Notes: generated by a model not told the origin, from the sequence alone. A DNA stretch of 32,063 bases from Paraburkholderia guartelaensis (GCF_004353905.1 NZ_SMOD01000063.1:1-32063); one strand, 5' to 3'; shown: positions 22,916-31,437, numbered from the stretch's first letter. A program made the numbers and translations.

Positions 22916-24760
22916 TCAGCCGCCTGCTCCGCCACGCACGTCGAACTCGACCTTCCAGCGCTCGTTCGTGCCGCTCGGCATGGCTTCAAGCTCCAGCGTG
23001 CCCGCCTCCGTCACGCGCGCGTGCAGCTTCACGGGCACGACCTCGCCGGGCGTGCGGCCTTCGGTCGGCAGCGTCGCCTGGATTTCCTCCAGCTCCTGCA
23101 ATTCTTCGGGCGACCAGTAGTCGAGCATCGTGCCGACCTGATCCAGGCGCCGCACCGAAGAGCCGAAGAAACGGAAGTGCACCGGCTCGCCCACGACGAG
23201 GCCGAACTCTTGCGGCGGCAGCGCCGCCTCGGTGCCCTCTTCCATGCCGAACGGCGCGACGCAGAGCGCCGACACCGGCGGCTCGAGGCCCGGCACCGCC
23301 GGCATGGCCGATTCGACGGCCACGTAATACGCGCGCGCCGTGCCGCCGCGAATGCGCACGCCCTTGCCGCGCTTCACGTAGCCGTAATAGGCCGCGCCGC
23401 GCGCCACCGCGAGGTCGAGATCGGCACCGCCGAGCAGACGCGCCGGCGCGGCGCCCTCAGCGGCGAGCCAGCTGTTGAGGATATCGAGCACGCGTTGCGA
23501 GAGCAGCGTCGACTTGAACACGCCGCCGTTGAACAGGACCGCCGTGGGATACAGGAAGGTCGCGCCCGCGGGCGGCGCGCCAAAGCCTTCGAGTTCGGCG
23601 AGCGCCTGCACCTGGCGGCCGAGGAAGGCCGCGAGATGGCGCGTGACGCCCGCGTCCTGCGCATACGGCAGGCCAAGCTGCGTGAGACCCACGCGCGTGC
23701 GCACGGCGGGACGCGCGGCGGCGTCCACCTGCGGGAAGAAGCCTTCGAGAATGATCTGCGTGAGTTCGGCGCGCGTGAGTTCCGTGCGGATCGAACCGCC
23801 GATCAGCTTCGAGCCGCGGCTCGGCACGACGATCGGCACCGTATCGACAGTCGCGTCGCTCAGCAGCGTTTCCTTGGCCGAGCGGCATGCATAGGTCAGC
23901 GCGCGCAGCTGCCACGGATCGGCCTGCGTGCCCTGGGTCGCGAGCTTGCGCGCCACGACGTGCGCCAGCGCGAGGTCCATGTTGTCGCCGCCGAGCAGAA
24001 TGTGCTCGCCCACGGCCACGCGGTGCAGTTCGAGATTGCCTTCGCGCTCGACCACGGCGATCAGCGAAAGGTCAGTCGTGCCGCCGCCCACGTCCACGAC
24101 GAGGATGATGTCGCCGACCTTCACTTCCTTGCGCCACGCGCCGCCGCTTTTCTGGATCCAGCTATAGAGGGCCGCTTGCGGCTCTTCCAGCAGCGTCATG
24201 TTGGCGTAGCCCGCCGCCTGCGCCGCCTCGGCCGTCAGCTCGCGCGCGGCCGGGTCGAACGAGGCCGGAATCGTGACGGTGATCTCCTGCTCGCCGAACG
24301 GCGCCTCGGGATGCGCGTGGTCCCAGGCCTCGCGCAAATGCGTGAGATAGCGGACCGAGCTTTCGAGCGGCGACACGCGCGTGACTTCAGGCGGCGCGTC
24401 GTTGGGCAGAATGGCCGCGCGGCGATCCACGCCGGGGTGGCACAACCAGCTCTTCGCGCTCGACACGAGGCGGATCGGCGTGCCCGCGCCACGGCTGCGC
24501 GCGAGCTCGCCAACAGCGTACTCGCGCGTGGTGGTCCACGGCAGCGTGAGGTCGCCCGGCGTCAGCTCGCCCGCATGCGGCAGATAGAGAAACGAAGGCA
24601 GCAGGTCGGGGGATTCCAGCGTGCCCGGCGCCGTCAGCTGGGTCACATTCAGCACGCCCTGCTGGGTCTTTTCGCCATCGCTGGCGGTGAGGTCGACGTA
24701 GGACAGCGCGCAATGCGTCGTGCCCAGGTCGACGCCAATCGAATAACGCGGATCGCTCAC
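22916..24760 (-). CDS. Hsp70-like ATPase, first of two in the operon
   Basis: A 614-residue Hsp70-family protein. The ATPase motifs are GVDLGTTHCALSY (9-21), EEPQAALYSW (192-201), VVDVGGGTTDLSLI (221-234), LLGGDNMDLALA and FNGGVFKS. A short beta-rich part ends the protein (VTEAGTLELEAMPSGTNERW), resembling the start of a substrate domain but without the usual lid. R88 in the segment VGELARSRG stands where DnaK has K70, as in its neighbour. The start overlaps the DUF2760 stop by 4 bp (ATGA), and its stop is 5 bp before the next Hsp70, so the three genes are one operon. The client is unknown. Confidence 0.92.
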   Translation of the reverse strand: MSDPRYSIGVDLGTTHCALSYVDLTASDGEKTQQGVLNVTQLTAPGTLESPDLLPSFLYLPHAGELTPGDLTLPWTTTREYAVGELARSRGAGTPIRLVSSAKSWLCHPGVDRRAAILPNDAPPEVTRVSPLESSVRYLTHLREAWDHAHPEAPFGEQEITVTIPASFDPAARELTAEAAQAAGYANMTLLEEPQAALYSWIQKSGGAWRKEVKVGDIILVVDVGGGTTDLSLIAVVEREGNLELHRVAVGEHILLGGDNMDLALAHVVARKLATQGTQADPWQLRALTYACRSAKETLLSDATVDTVPIVVPSRGSKLIGGSIRTELTRAELTQIILEGFFPQVDAAARPAVRTRVGLTQLGLPYAQDAGVTRHLAAFLGRQVQALAELEGFGAPPAGATFLYPTAVLFNGGVFKSTLLSQRVLDILNSWLAAEGAAPARLLGGADLDLAVARGAAYYGYVKRGKGVRIRGGTARAYYVAVESAMPAVPGLEPPVSALCVAPFGMEEGTEAALPPQEFGLVVGEPVHFRFFGSSVRRLDQVGTMLDYWSPEELQELEEIQATLPTEGRTPGEVVPVKLHARVTEAGTLELEAMPSGTNERWKVEFDVRGGAGG

Positions 24761-25353
24761 AGTTCCACCTCCGCCGGCGCGATGATGCGCGCGTCGTGCG
24801 TCTTGACGAGCTGCGGCAGCTTGACCTCTTCGACGCGCCAGCCGCGATGCGTGAGGCTGCCGCTGAACGGCGCCTCGCCCACCACGTTGCCGGTAAGGCG
24901 AACGGCGGCGGCATCGAAGCCGGCCGGCAGTGTCACGCGCGAGCCTTCGGACTCGCTGCGTACCGGACGGATCGAGAAGTGGTCGCGCAGCGTGGCGCGG
25001 CAGCCTTCGTGGACGATGCGGGCGGCGGCGCCGATATCCGCATCGGCATAACCGGCAATGTCTTCCTCGACGAAATCGACGAAGCGCGCGTTGCGCTGGA
25101 GCAGGCCGAGCAACTGGAGAGCGGCGTCGGGCGTGGCTTCCTTGATGACGGTGGGTGCGGGTGCAGGTGCGGGTGCGGGCGCCGGCTTCGCGACCGGAGC
25201 CGCGGCGGGCGCAGGCGCGGCGGCGGCGGGTGCAAGCCCGCCTTCACGCAGACGGCGCACGTTGGCGGCGAGTTCGCCGTCGCCGAGGATCGCGAAGAAC
25301 GATCCCAGCGCGACCGAAAGGCGGCCGAAGAAAGACAGATTCGATTCGGGCAT
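24757..25353 (-). CDS. DUF2760 protein, first gene of the Hsp70-pair operon
   Basis: A 198-residue protein with GGAG eight bases before the ATG. A short N-terminal helix (ESNLSFFGRLSVALGSFFAIL) is followed by an Ala/Pro-rich linker of about 35 residues, then the conserved DUF2760 body: ALQLLGLLQRNARFVDFVEEDI, DADIGAAARIVHEGCRATLRDHF, the segment AAAVRLTGNVVGEAPF and the close LTHRGWRVEEVKLP. DUF2760 genes are known beside pairs of Hsp70-like genes, and their role is undefined. The stop overlaps the next Hsp70 start. It could serve as an adaptor or client of these ATPases. Confidence 0.9.
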   Translation of the reverse strand: MPESNLSFFGRLSVALGSFFAILGDGELAANVRRLREGGLAPAAAAPAPAAAPVAKPAPAPAPAPAPTVIKEATPDAALQLLGLLQRNARFVDFVEEDIAGYADADIGAAARIVHEGCRATLRDHFSIRPVRSESEGSRVTLPAGFDAAAVRLTGNVVGEAPFSGSLTHRGWRVEEVKLPQLVKTHDARIIAPAEVEL

Positions 25354-25464
25354 GTAGACGACTCCAATATCGCTTGAGGGCTCGCAGACAAGGCGAGCCG
25401 ACCTGCCGGGCTCGCAACGAGGCCCGATCGATGCCTGGAAGGAGGCGGCCGGCAGGGGAAACTC

Positions 25465-25481
25465 GAGCCCGGCACGGGCTC
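25465..25481 (-). promoter_or_regulatory. GAGCCCG/CGGGCTC hairpin in the leader of the Hsp70 operon
   Basis: A perfect 7-bp inverted repeat with a 3-base loop lies about 110 bp upstream of the DUF2760 start. No U-tract follows on the minus strand. It may be an RNA structure in the leader or part of an operator. Confidence 0.35.
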
Positions 25482-25658
25482 AAAACCCGTATTTTGCCTT
25501 GTCGCGGGCGCAAGCCGGTCAAAATGCGGATTTGGCGAGGGAATGGCGTGCCCGGCACCGGGCGCGGGGTATTGGCGGCGGGCGGGCGGCGCGACTGAAC
25601 CTCGGCGGTCAGTGGCCGAACGCTGCGGCCCTAAAAAAGCCGCGACAAGGCAGATGAA

Positions 25659-25682
25659 ATGGGGCGCGAATTGGACGACAAG
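25659..25682 (-). promoter_or_regulatory. Candidate sigma32-type heat-shock promoter
   Basis: On the minus strand CCCCATTT matches the sigma32 -10 consensus CCCCATNT. CTTGTCG lies 11 bases upstream, matching CTTGAAA in its first four bases only. It would give a leader of about 300 bases. The -35 is weak, so this is tentative. Confidence 0.3.
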
Positions 25683-25745
25683 CGGCGTGGGCAGACGCTC
25701 AAGGCCCGCCCGGCCGCAGTGATTCGCTTTCAAGCCCCGGCGCTT

Positions 25746-26255
25746 TCAGGGAAAGATAGGCGTCGTCGCTTCCGCGCCTTCCACGTCGGCGCGCGGAACA
25801 TGCTGCGCGATGTTCGCCTCGATCTCCGCTTCGCGCGAGCCGGGCACATCGGCCATGACCAGCAGCTGGCCGCCCTCGATCGGCCCATTGAAGCGCGCGA
25901 GCCGCGTATTCGGTTCGTCCACGCCGATCATGCCGGCCACCCACGCGCCGAATATCATGCCCGCGAGGGTCAGCGCGACGACCACCCCGCCCGTGATATC
26001 GAAGTTCGCGGGCGGAAACATCAGCGCAACGAGACCGACGATTGCGCCGGTCGCCGCGCCGAACATCACGCCGCGCTCCAGCGCGTGCACGACGTCGCTG
26101 CGCTGCAGCAGCGAAGCCTCGGGCAAGCGTTCGAGCCCCACGCTGTGATTGGCGAGCACATGGATATGACGCCACGTGATGCGCGCACGCAGCAGATCGT
26201 CTACGATCGCCTGCGCCGTGGTGGTGTCGGGAGCGAGGAAATAGAGGCGTCTCAT
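25746..26255 (-). CDS. DUF1269-type membrane protein
   Basis: From ATG 26255 the protein is 169 residues, with an excellent Shine-Dalgarno (AAGGAGG six bases before). It begins MRRLYFLAPDTTTAQAIVDDLL, has ARITWRHIHVLA and a glycine-rich membrane part (GAATGAIVGLVALMFPP, GGVVVALTLAGMIFGAWVAGMIGV), then EGGQLLVMADVP and a conserved end PIFP. This matches DUF1269 membrane proteins, which are stress-linked in some proteobacteria but uncharacterised. It lies between Kup and the Hsp70 operon on the same strand. Confidence 0.85.
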   Translation of the reverse strand: MRRLYFLAPDTTTAQAIVDDLLRARITWRHIHVLANHSVGLERLPEASLLQRSDVVHALERGVMFGAATGAIVGLVALMFPPANFDITGGVVVALTLAGMIFGAWVAGMIGVDEPNTRLARFNGPIEGGQLLVMADVPGSREAEIEANIAQHVPRADVEGAEATTPIFP

Positions 26256-26405
26256 GATGGCCCTCCTTCGGTCATGCGGCGGGCCGCTTGCAACCGGCCC
26301 GCTGCCACATGACTGCGATGCGATTCCGATCATCCTACGCCTGAGTTTCCGTCAGCGCGACAGCCTGGCACGCGTTTGCGCGACAACCCACTCGCATCGA
26401 AACGC

Positions 26406-28325
26406 CTAGATCTCGATGCGCGCGCCGACCTCGATCACGCGATTGGCCGGCAGCTTGAAGAACGCGGCGATATTCCCGACGTTGTGCAGCATCACCGCGA
26501 AAAGGCGCTCACGCCAAAGCGACATGCCATGGCCGCGCTTCGGCACCACCACGGCGCGGCTGAGGAACCACGATGTCTCGTCGAGATCGAACGTCAAATC
26601 CGCGGACTTGTACGCGGCGAGCGTGCATGGCAAGTCCACCTCGTCCTTGAATCCGTAATTGACGACAACGCAGTAGCAACCCGGGCATAGCAGTTCGACC
26701 ACCACTCGCTCGCTCTCGGCCACCCATGGCACACTCTTCGTCTTCACGCTCAGGAATACTACGCGTTCGTGCAACACCCGGTTGTGCCGCAAGTTGTTCA
26801 CGAGCGCGTGCGGCACGGCGTCGGCGTTCGGCGTGAGGAAGATCGCCGTGCCGCCCACACGCACAGGGTTGCTCTCGAGCAGCGTCGCCAGATAGGGCTT
26901 GAGAGGCTTCTTGCCGGCGCGCACGCGCGCCTCGGCCGCCATCATTTCCCAGCCTTTGCCCCAGGTCGCCATGACCGTGAACATCAGTCCGCCGATCACG
27001 AGCGGGAACCAGCCGCCGTCCACGATCTTGAGCAGGTTGGCCGAGAAGAACATGGCGTCGATCGCGAAGAAGAACGCCGTGGCGAACACGCATAGCACCC
27101 AGTTGTAGTGCCACGCGTAACGCACGACGAAGAACGTGAGGAACGTCGTGATGAGCATGGTGCCGGTCACGGCGATGCCGTAAGCAGAGCCAAGCGCCGT
27201 GGACGAACGGAAGCCCACCACCGCCGCGACCACGGCGACGAGCAGGATCCAGTTGATGCCGGGCACGTAGATCTGCCCGATTTCGCGCTCCGAGGTGTGC
27301 ACGATATTCATGCGCGGCAGGAAGGAGAGTTGCATGGCCTGCATCGCCATGGAATACGTGCCCGAAATTACGGCCTGCGAGGCGATGACGGTGGCGACGG
27401 TCGCAAGCACGATCATCGGCACGATGGACCATTGCGGGAAGAGCCGGTAGAACGGGTTTTGCACCGCGCCGGGATTAGCCAGCAGCAGCGCGCCCTGCCC
27501 GAGGTAATTGAGCGCGAGCGCGGGAAACACTATGCCGAACCACGTGAGGCGAATAGGCTGCTTGCCGAAGTGGCCCATGTCGGCATAGAGGGCCTCGGCG
27601 CCGGTAAGCGAGAGCACGACCGCGCCCAACGCGACGAACGCGAGCCAGCGGTGATGCAGGCAAAACGCGATGCCCTCGCGCGGATCGAGCGCGAACAGCA
27701 CAGCCGGCGCGGAGAGGATATTGGCCACGCCCGCCACGCCGATCACGACGAACCACAACACCATCACCGGACCGAACACGGCGCCGATGCCACCGGTGCC
27801 GTGCTTTTGCGTGACGAACAGCACGATGAGCGCCGTCAGCGTCACTGGAATCACGTAGGTCTTGAGCCCGGGCTCGGCGACTTCGAGGCCTTCTACGGCG
27901 CTCAGCACCGAGATGGCAGGCGTGATCACGCTGTCACCGAAGAAGAGGGCTGCGCCCATCACGCCGATCACGAGCAGCGTGGCACGCAGATGCGGCCGCG
28001 ACGCGACCGAGGAAGCCGCGAGCGCGAGCAGCGCCATGATGCCGCCCTCGCCGTGATTGTTCGCGCGCAGGATGAGCGCGACATATTTGAGCGAGACGAC
28101 GATCATCAGCGACCAGAAGATCAGCGAGACGATGCCTACGATATTGAAAGCATTGACCGCGAGGCCATTGCCGGGATCGAACACAGTGGCGAGCGTGTAG
28201 AGCGGGCTTGTGCCGATGTCGCCGTAGACCACGCCAAGCGCGGCGAGTGCGAGCGCGGGAAGCGCCGGGCGATGCGGGCCGGAGTCGCCAAGATCCCCGT
28301 GCGCCGCGGATGCGGATTGTGCCAT
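26406..28325 (-). CDS. kup: Kup-type low-affinity potassium uptake protein
   Basis: From ATG 28325 (GGAGGG before it) the protein is 639 residues; the longer frame adds an unsupported leader. It carries the Kup signature ALGVVYGDIGTSPLYTL near residue 30, followed by about twelve membrane segments. Other family blocks are EGGIMALLALA, GDSVITPAISVLSAVEGLEV and GTSHSEREIGQ-like loops, with a soluble C-terminal domain ending at the stop. Kup takes up K+ with H+ symport across the inner membrane, especially at low pH or with osmotic stress. It is separate from the Hsp70 operon by the DUF1269 gene. Confidence 0.95.
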   Translation of the reverse strand: MAQSASAAHGDLGDSGPHRPALPALALAALGVVYGDIGTSPLYTLATVFDPGNGLAVNAFNIVGIVSLIFWSLMIVVSLKYVALILRANNHGEGGIMALLALAASSVASRPHLRATLLVIGVMGAALFFGDSVITPAISVLSAVEGLEVAEPGLKTYVIPVTLTALIVLFVTQKHGTGGIGAVFGPVMVLWFVVIGVAGVANILSAPAVLFALDPREGIAFCLHHRWLAFVALGAVVLSLTGAEALYADMGHFGKQPIRLTWFGIVFPALALNYLGQGALLLANPGAVQNPFYRLFPQWSIVPMIVLATVATVIASQAVISGTYSMAMQAMQLSFLPRMNIVHTSEREIGQIYVPGINWILLVAVVAAVVGFRSSTALGSAYGIAVTGTMLITTFLTFFVVRYAWHYNWVLCVFATAFFFAIDAMFFSANLLKIVDGGWFPLVIGGLMFTVMATWGKGWEMMAAEARVRAGKKPLKPYLATLLESNPVRVGGTAIFLTPNADAVPHALVNNLRHNRVLHERVVFLSVKTKSVPWVAESERVVVELLCPGCYCVVVNYGFKDEVDLPCTLAAYKSADLTFDLDETSWFLSRAVVVPKRGHGMSLWRERLFAVMLHNVGNIAAFFKLPANRVIEVGARIEI

Positions 28326-28583
28326 GTCTCCCTCCTGGTGCTGCCGCATGCGGATCGTGGCCCGCGCGGCCTTGTCGCTTCGTATTGGCGAGGCTGCCCC
28401 GTTGGGCACTAGTCGAAGTATAGGAACTTGGCGCAAAAATGCGCTTCGCGTGCCACGCGACAGCAACAGCACCGCGCGCGACGCCGCGCTTTCGCAAAAC
28501 TGTCATAGTCGAATGTATTTTCCTGAATATTCGCCCGATCAAACGGGCCGCCCGGTACGCGTACAACCAAAAGGACTTGCACA

Positions 28584-29678
28584 ATGCGAACCCGCCTCAC
28601 GCTCGTCTGCGCTGCGCTCACGCTCGCTGCCTGCGCGTCGCAGCCCCGTTCAGCGCAGCAAGACGCCGGACCCACGGCCTTCGCGCAAGGCGGCGCGGCT
28701 ACATATGGACGTCCGGTTAAAGTCATGATCGTGACGATGTTCGCCCCCGAAGCGAAGACATGGCTCGATCGCCTCGGTCCCTGGGAGTCCGTGACGATTG
28801 CAGGCCTCTCGCCCGACTACCCGAATGTGCAATGCAATGCCGACGACGTCTGTGTGATGACGACCGGCATGGGCCACGCGAACGCCGCCGCCTCGACCAT
28901 GGCCCTCGCCTTCGCGCCTCAGTTCGACCTGCGCAAGACTTACTTTCTCATCGCGGGCATTGCAGGCGTAAACCCCGAGCACGGCACGATCGGCTCGGCG
29001 GCCTGGTCGGAGTGGCTCGTCGATTTCGGGCTGCAGTGGGAGATCGACGGCGATGGCCGCCCGCGCGGCTGGCGCACCGGTTATCTCGGCATCAATACGA
29101 AAAGTCCCAACGACAAGCCCGCGCTCGACTATCGGACCGAAGTGTTCCACCTGAACCCGAGGCTCACGTCAGCCGCCTGGGCGATCTCGCGCGACGTGCC
29201 ACTAGCCGATAGCACGCAGGCTCAGGCCGCGCGCGCGAAATATGCGTACGCTCCCGCCAACCGGCCGCCCACTGTGATCCGTTGCGATTCGGTCGCCGAC
29301 GACACCTGGTGGTCGGGCAAGGCGCTCGGTGCGAGGGCGAGCGAGTTCACGCGCCAGTTGACCGGCGGACAAGGCGTTTACTGCATGACGCAGCAGGAGG
29401 ACAACGCCACGTTCGAAGCACTGAGCCGCGCGGCGCGTGCGCAACGCGTGGACCTCGATCGCGTGGCCGTGCTGCGAGCGGGATCGGACTTCGATCGTCC
29501 GCATGCCGGCGAATCGAACGCGGCGAATCTGCTGAACTATGCGAGCCAGGGCGGCTTCGCACCTGCGTTGGAAAACCTCTTTCGCGCGGGCCATCCGCTC
29601 GTGCAGACCATCGTCACGCATTGGAGCGAATGGCAGGATGGCATTCCTGCCAATTCGTCTGCAGCGTCGCCTCGCTAG
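28584..29678 (+). CDS. Purine nucleoside permease (NUP)-family lipoprotein
   Basis: A 364-residue protein with AAGGA eight bases before the ATG. A lipoprotein signal (RLTLVCAALTLAACAS) ends in a lipobox Cys. The body matches the NUP family (purine nucleoside permease, first described in Candida): VKVMIVTMFAPEAKTWLDRL, CVMTTGMGHANAAAS, FLIAGIAGVNPEHGTIGSAAW, TYLGIN-like segments and the end NLFRAGHPLVQTIVTHW. The fold resembles nucleoside phosphorylases, so in bacteria it may bind or cleave nucleosides in the periplasm rather than transport. It starts 258 bp from the divergent kup. Confidence 0.87.
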   Translation: MRTRLTLVCAALTLAACASQPRSAQQDAGPTAFAQGGAATYGRPVKVMIVTMFAPEAKTWLDRLGPWESVTIAGLSPDYPNVQCNADDVCVMTTGMGHANAAASTMALAFAPQFDLRKTYFLIAGIAGVNPEHGTIGSAAWSEWLVDFGLQWEIDGDGRPRGWRTGYLGINTKSPNDKPALDYRTEVFHLNPRLTSAAWAISRDVPLADSTQAQAARAKYAYAPANRPPTVIRCDSVADDTWWSGKALGARASEFTRQLTGGQGVYCMTQQEDNATFEALSRAARAQRVDLDRVAVLRAGSDFDRPHAGESNAANLLNYASQGGFAPALENLFRAGHPLVQTIVTHWSEWQDGIPANSSAASPR

Positions 29679-30054
29679 CCATATCACGCCCTGTCCCCGC
29701 TTTACCGCAGTGCATTGAAGCATCCTTGTGAGGAATACAGACGATCGATGCATGCCGCTACCCGGCAGGCATCGCCAATTCGCAAAGCAATTACAGCGCA
29801 CGATCGTTCATACGCATTGCGCATGGGAATGCGGGATTTCCGCTACTGAAATCCTCCTTTGACCGGATAGCTTTATCGCGGCATCTATGCCAGATTAGGT
29901 CTCACTCACTTCGAGCGCAGCGCAGGGGTCGCGAAGCGATGCGCCATGATTCCACGGGGGACAGCATGCACGGTAACTTCCCTCCCCTTCATGCCGTCAC
30001 GCACATCATGTTCGCGAGCGTGCTCGCGTATGTGCATTCGCGAGCGCGCGCGTC
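29679..30054. other. Intergenic region before the flavoprotein gene
   Basis: About 375 bp without a convincing gene; the plus-strand frame 29946-30695 is an arginine-rich shadow of the flavoprotein. A structured element sits at 30001-30035. No Shine-Dalgarno precedes the flavoprotein ATG at 30055. Confidence 0.5.
30001..30035 (+). promoter_or_regulatory. Nested hairpin just upstream of the flavoprotein start
   Basis: The inner stem CGCGAGC/GCTCGCG (30013-30028, 2-base loop) is enclosed by the outer arms GCACAT (30001-30006) and ATGTGC (30030-30035). The motif TTCGCGAGCG recurs at 30037-30046. The structure ends 20 bases before the ATG, where a ribosome would bind, so it may affect translation or be an operator. 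Confidence 0.45.
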
Positions 30055-31359
30055 ATGAATACCGCCAGCATTGTCGTGCTCGGCGCGGGACCAGCGGGCG
30101 CAGCTGTTGCGCGCGCGCTCGTGGGGTTCGGTTATCACGTGCAGGTGGTGAGCGACTGGCGCCGCTTCGATGCTGCCGAAGCCTTATCCGCACGCGTGAT
30201 CGAAGCGTTGCGCCGCGCGGGCCTGCATCGCGCAGCGAGTTGCGGCGAAGGACCGTGCGTGCGCACCACGCTCTGGAACGGCGCGCTGCAAACACTCGAC
30301 GCAGAATTCCTCGTGGATCGGCGCGTGTTCGATGCGGCCTTGCGCGAAGACCTGTGCAGCGCGGGCGTGGACATGATCGAGGCGAACGTGCGCTCGCTGC
30401 AGTCCTCTTCCGCGGGTCACGACCTCATGATCGAAACCGCCGATGGACCGCTCACGTTACGCGCGGACTTTCTTGTCGAAGCGCGCGGCCGCCTCGCGCC
30501 ACTGTTGCGCGACGCCACGCGCGGCCCGCAAACCGTGAGCCTGCTGAACGTATGGAAGGGCCGTGCGGGCACAGCCGCCACTGCGGTGGAAAGCCTGCCT
30601 GCGGGATGGGCATGGATGGCGCGTCTGGGCGACGGCCGCTGCTACTGGCAATTGACGCTCGACGTCACGAACCCCGAACTTCCGAAGCGCGATGAGCTAC
30701 TCGCGTTTTGCGAGCGTATGCGGCACTCGCCGCTAGCCAGCGACTTCTTCGCCGGCGACGCCGCGAACGATGCGCGTCTCTATGCACGTAGCAGCACCGC
30801 GACGCTGTGCGGCCGTACCGGCGGGTATAACTGGCTGCGCGTTGGCGACGCCGCCATGGCCGTCGATCCGCTCGCGGGCAATGGCGTGTTCCAGTCGCTC
30901 ACTTCCGCGTTGCAGGCGCCCGCCGTGATCCACACGCTGCTCGCGCGGCCCGAGCGTGCACCGCTCGCACTGCGCTTTCATCAGCAGCGCATCGAACAGT
31001 TGTTCATGCGCTTCGCGCGTACCGGGCGCGATGTCTATGCGCTCGAACAGCGGTGGACTACGCAGCCTTTCTGGCAAACGCGTGGGGCATGGCCTGACGA
31101 CCGACCCGCTCATGTGAGCGCGGATTTCAACGAGTTGAATGTGGGGCGTGCGCCCGTGATTGATGGCGGCATGATTGCCGAAGCGGATGTGGTGGCGAGT
31201 CCGGACCAGCCGCTTGGGATATGGCATCTTTGCGATGCTGCGTTGGCGCCTGTTGTTGAGGCGTTGCGGCGCGAGCCCGCTGAGCAGGTGCTTAAGTCGC
31301 TCGATGCGGATCAGGCGAGGATGATTCGGCATTGGCTTGCTATGCAGGATTTTCCTTAG
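30055..31359 (+). CDS. FAD-dependent monooxygenase-like flavoprotein, QhpG/LodB-like
   Basis: A 434-residue flavoprotein. The N-terminal dinucleotide motif GAGPAGAAVARAL (10-22) and the internal motif WLRVGDAAMAVDPLAGNGVFQSL bind FAD, as in the geranylgeranyl reductase/halogenase-like superfamily. The overall pattern, with the long C-terminal part WRLC-like segments and IEQLFMRFARTGRDVY, recalls proteins that modify amino-acid cofactors of amine or lysine oxidases (QhpG, LodB), but no oxidase gene is next to it and the assignment is tentative. It is bordered by a structured leader and by the dispersed repeat, which starts right after its stop. Confidence 0.7.
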   Translation: MNTASIVVLGAGPAGAAVARALVGFGYHVQVVSDWRRFDAAEALSARVIEALRRAGLHRAASCGEGPCVRTTLWNGALQTLDAEFLVDRRVFDAALREDLCSAGVDMIEANVRSLQSSSAGHDLMIETADGPLTLRADFLVEARGRLAPLLRDATRGPQTVSLLNVWKGRAGTAATAVESLPAGWAWMARLGDGRCYWQLTLDVTNPELPKRDELLAFCERMRHSPLASDFFAGDAANDARLYARSSTATLCGRTGGYNWLRVGDAAMAVDPLAGNGVFQSLTSALQAPAVIHTLLARPERAPLALRFHQQRIEQLFMRFARTGRDVYALEQRWTTQPFWQTRGAWPDDRPAHVSADFNELNVGRAPVIDGGMIAEADVVASPDQPLGIWHLCDAALAPVVEALRREPAEQVLKSLDADQARMIRHWLAMQDFP

Positions 31360-31437
31360 CTTTTTTGGTTTTTTGGCTTTTGTTTTGGCCTTTCCTTGTT
31401 TTCGCGTCGGTATGCATGCGTTGCCCCTGTGCGGGGC
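31360..31437 (+). repeat. Gene-end dispersed repeat, right copy
   Basis: The copy begins directly after the flavoprotein stop with T-rich sequence, then TTCCTTGTTTTCGCG (31392-31406, identical to the left copy) and the hairpin GCCCC-TGTGC-GGGGC (31423-31437). It is in opposite orientation to the copy at 294-370. It probably serves as a transcription end or chromosome-scale repeat element. Confidence 0.8.

Larger units (their letters stand above)
25354..25745. other. Leader / promoter region of the DUF2760-Hsp70 operon
   Basis: About 390 bp without a gene. On the minus strand it contains a heat-shock-like promoter candidate near 25659-25682 and a stable hairpin at 25465-25481, then the Shine-Dalgarno of DUF2760. 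The plus-strand frames crossing it are Arg/Ala-rich antisense. Confidence 0.5.

Noticed and set aside
23021..25051. 676-codon plus-strand frame opposite the first Hsp70 gene
   Set aside because: It mirrors the Hsp70 and DUF2760 coding strand; composition is Arg/His/Gln-rich, with no domain or ribosome site.
27108..28412. 434-codon plus-strand frame opposite kup
   Set aside because: It is antisense of the transporter; extreme content of His, Asp, Arg and Glu, no family motif.
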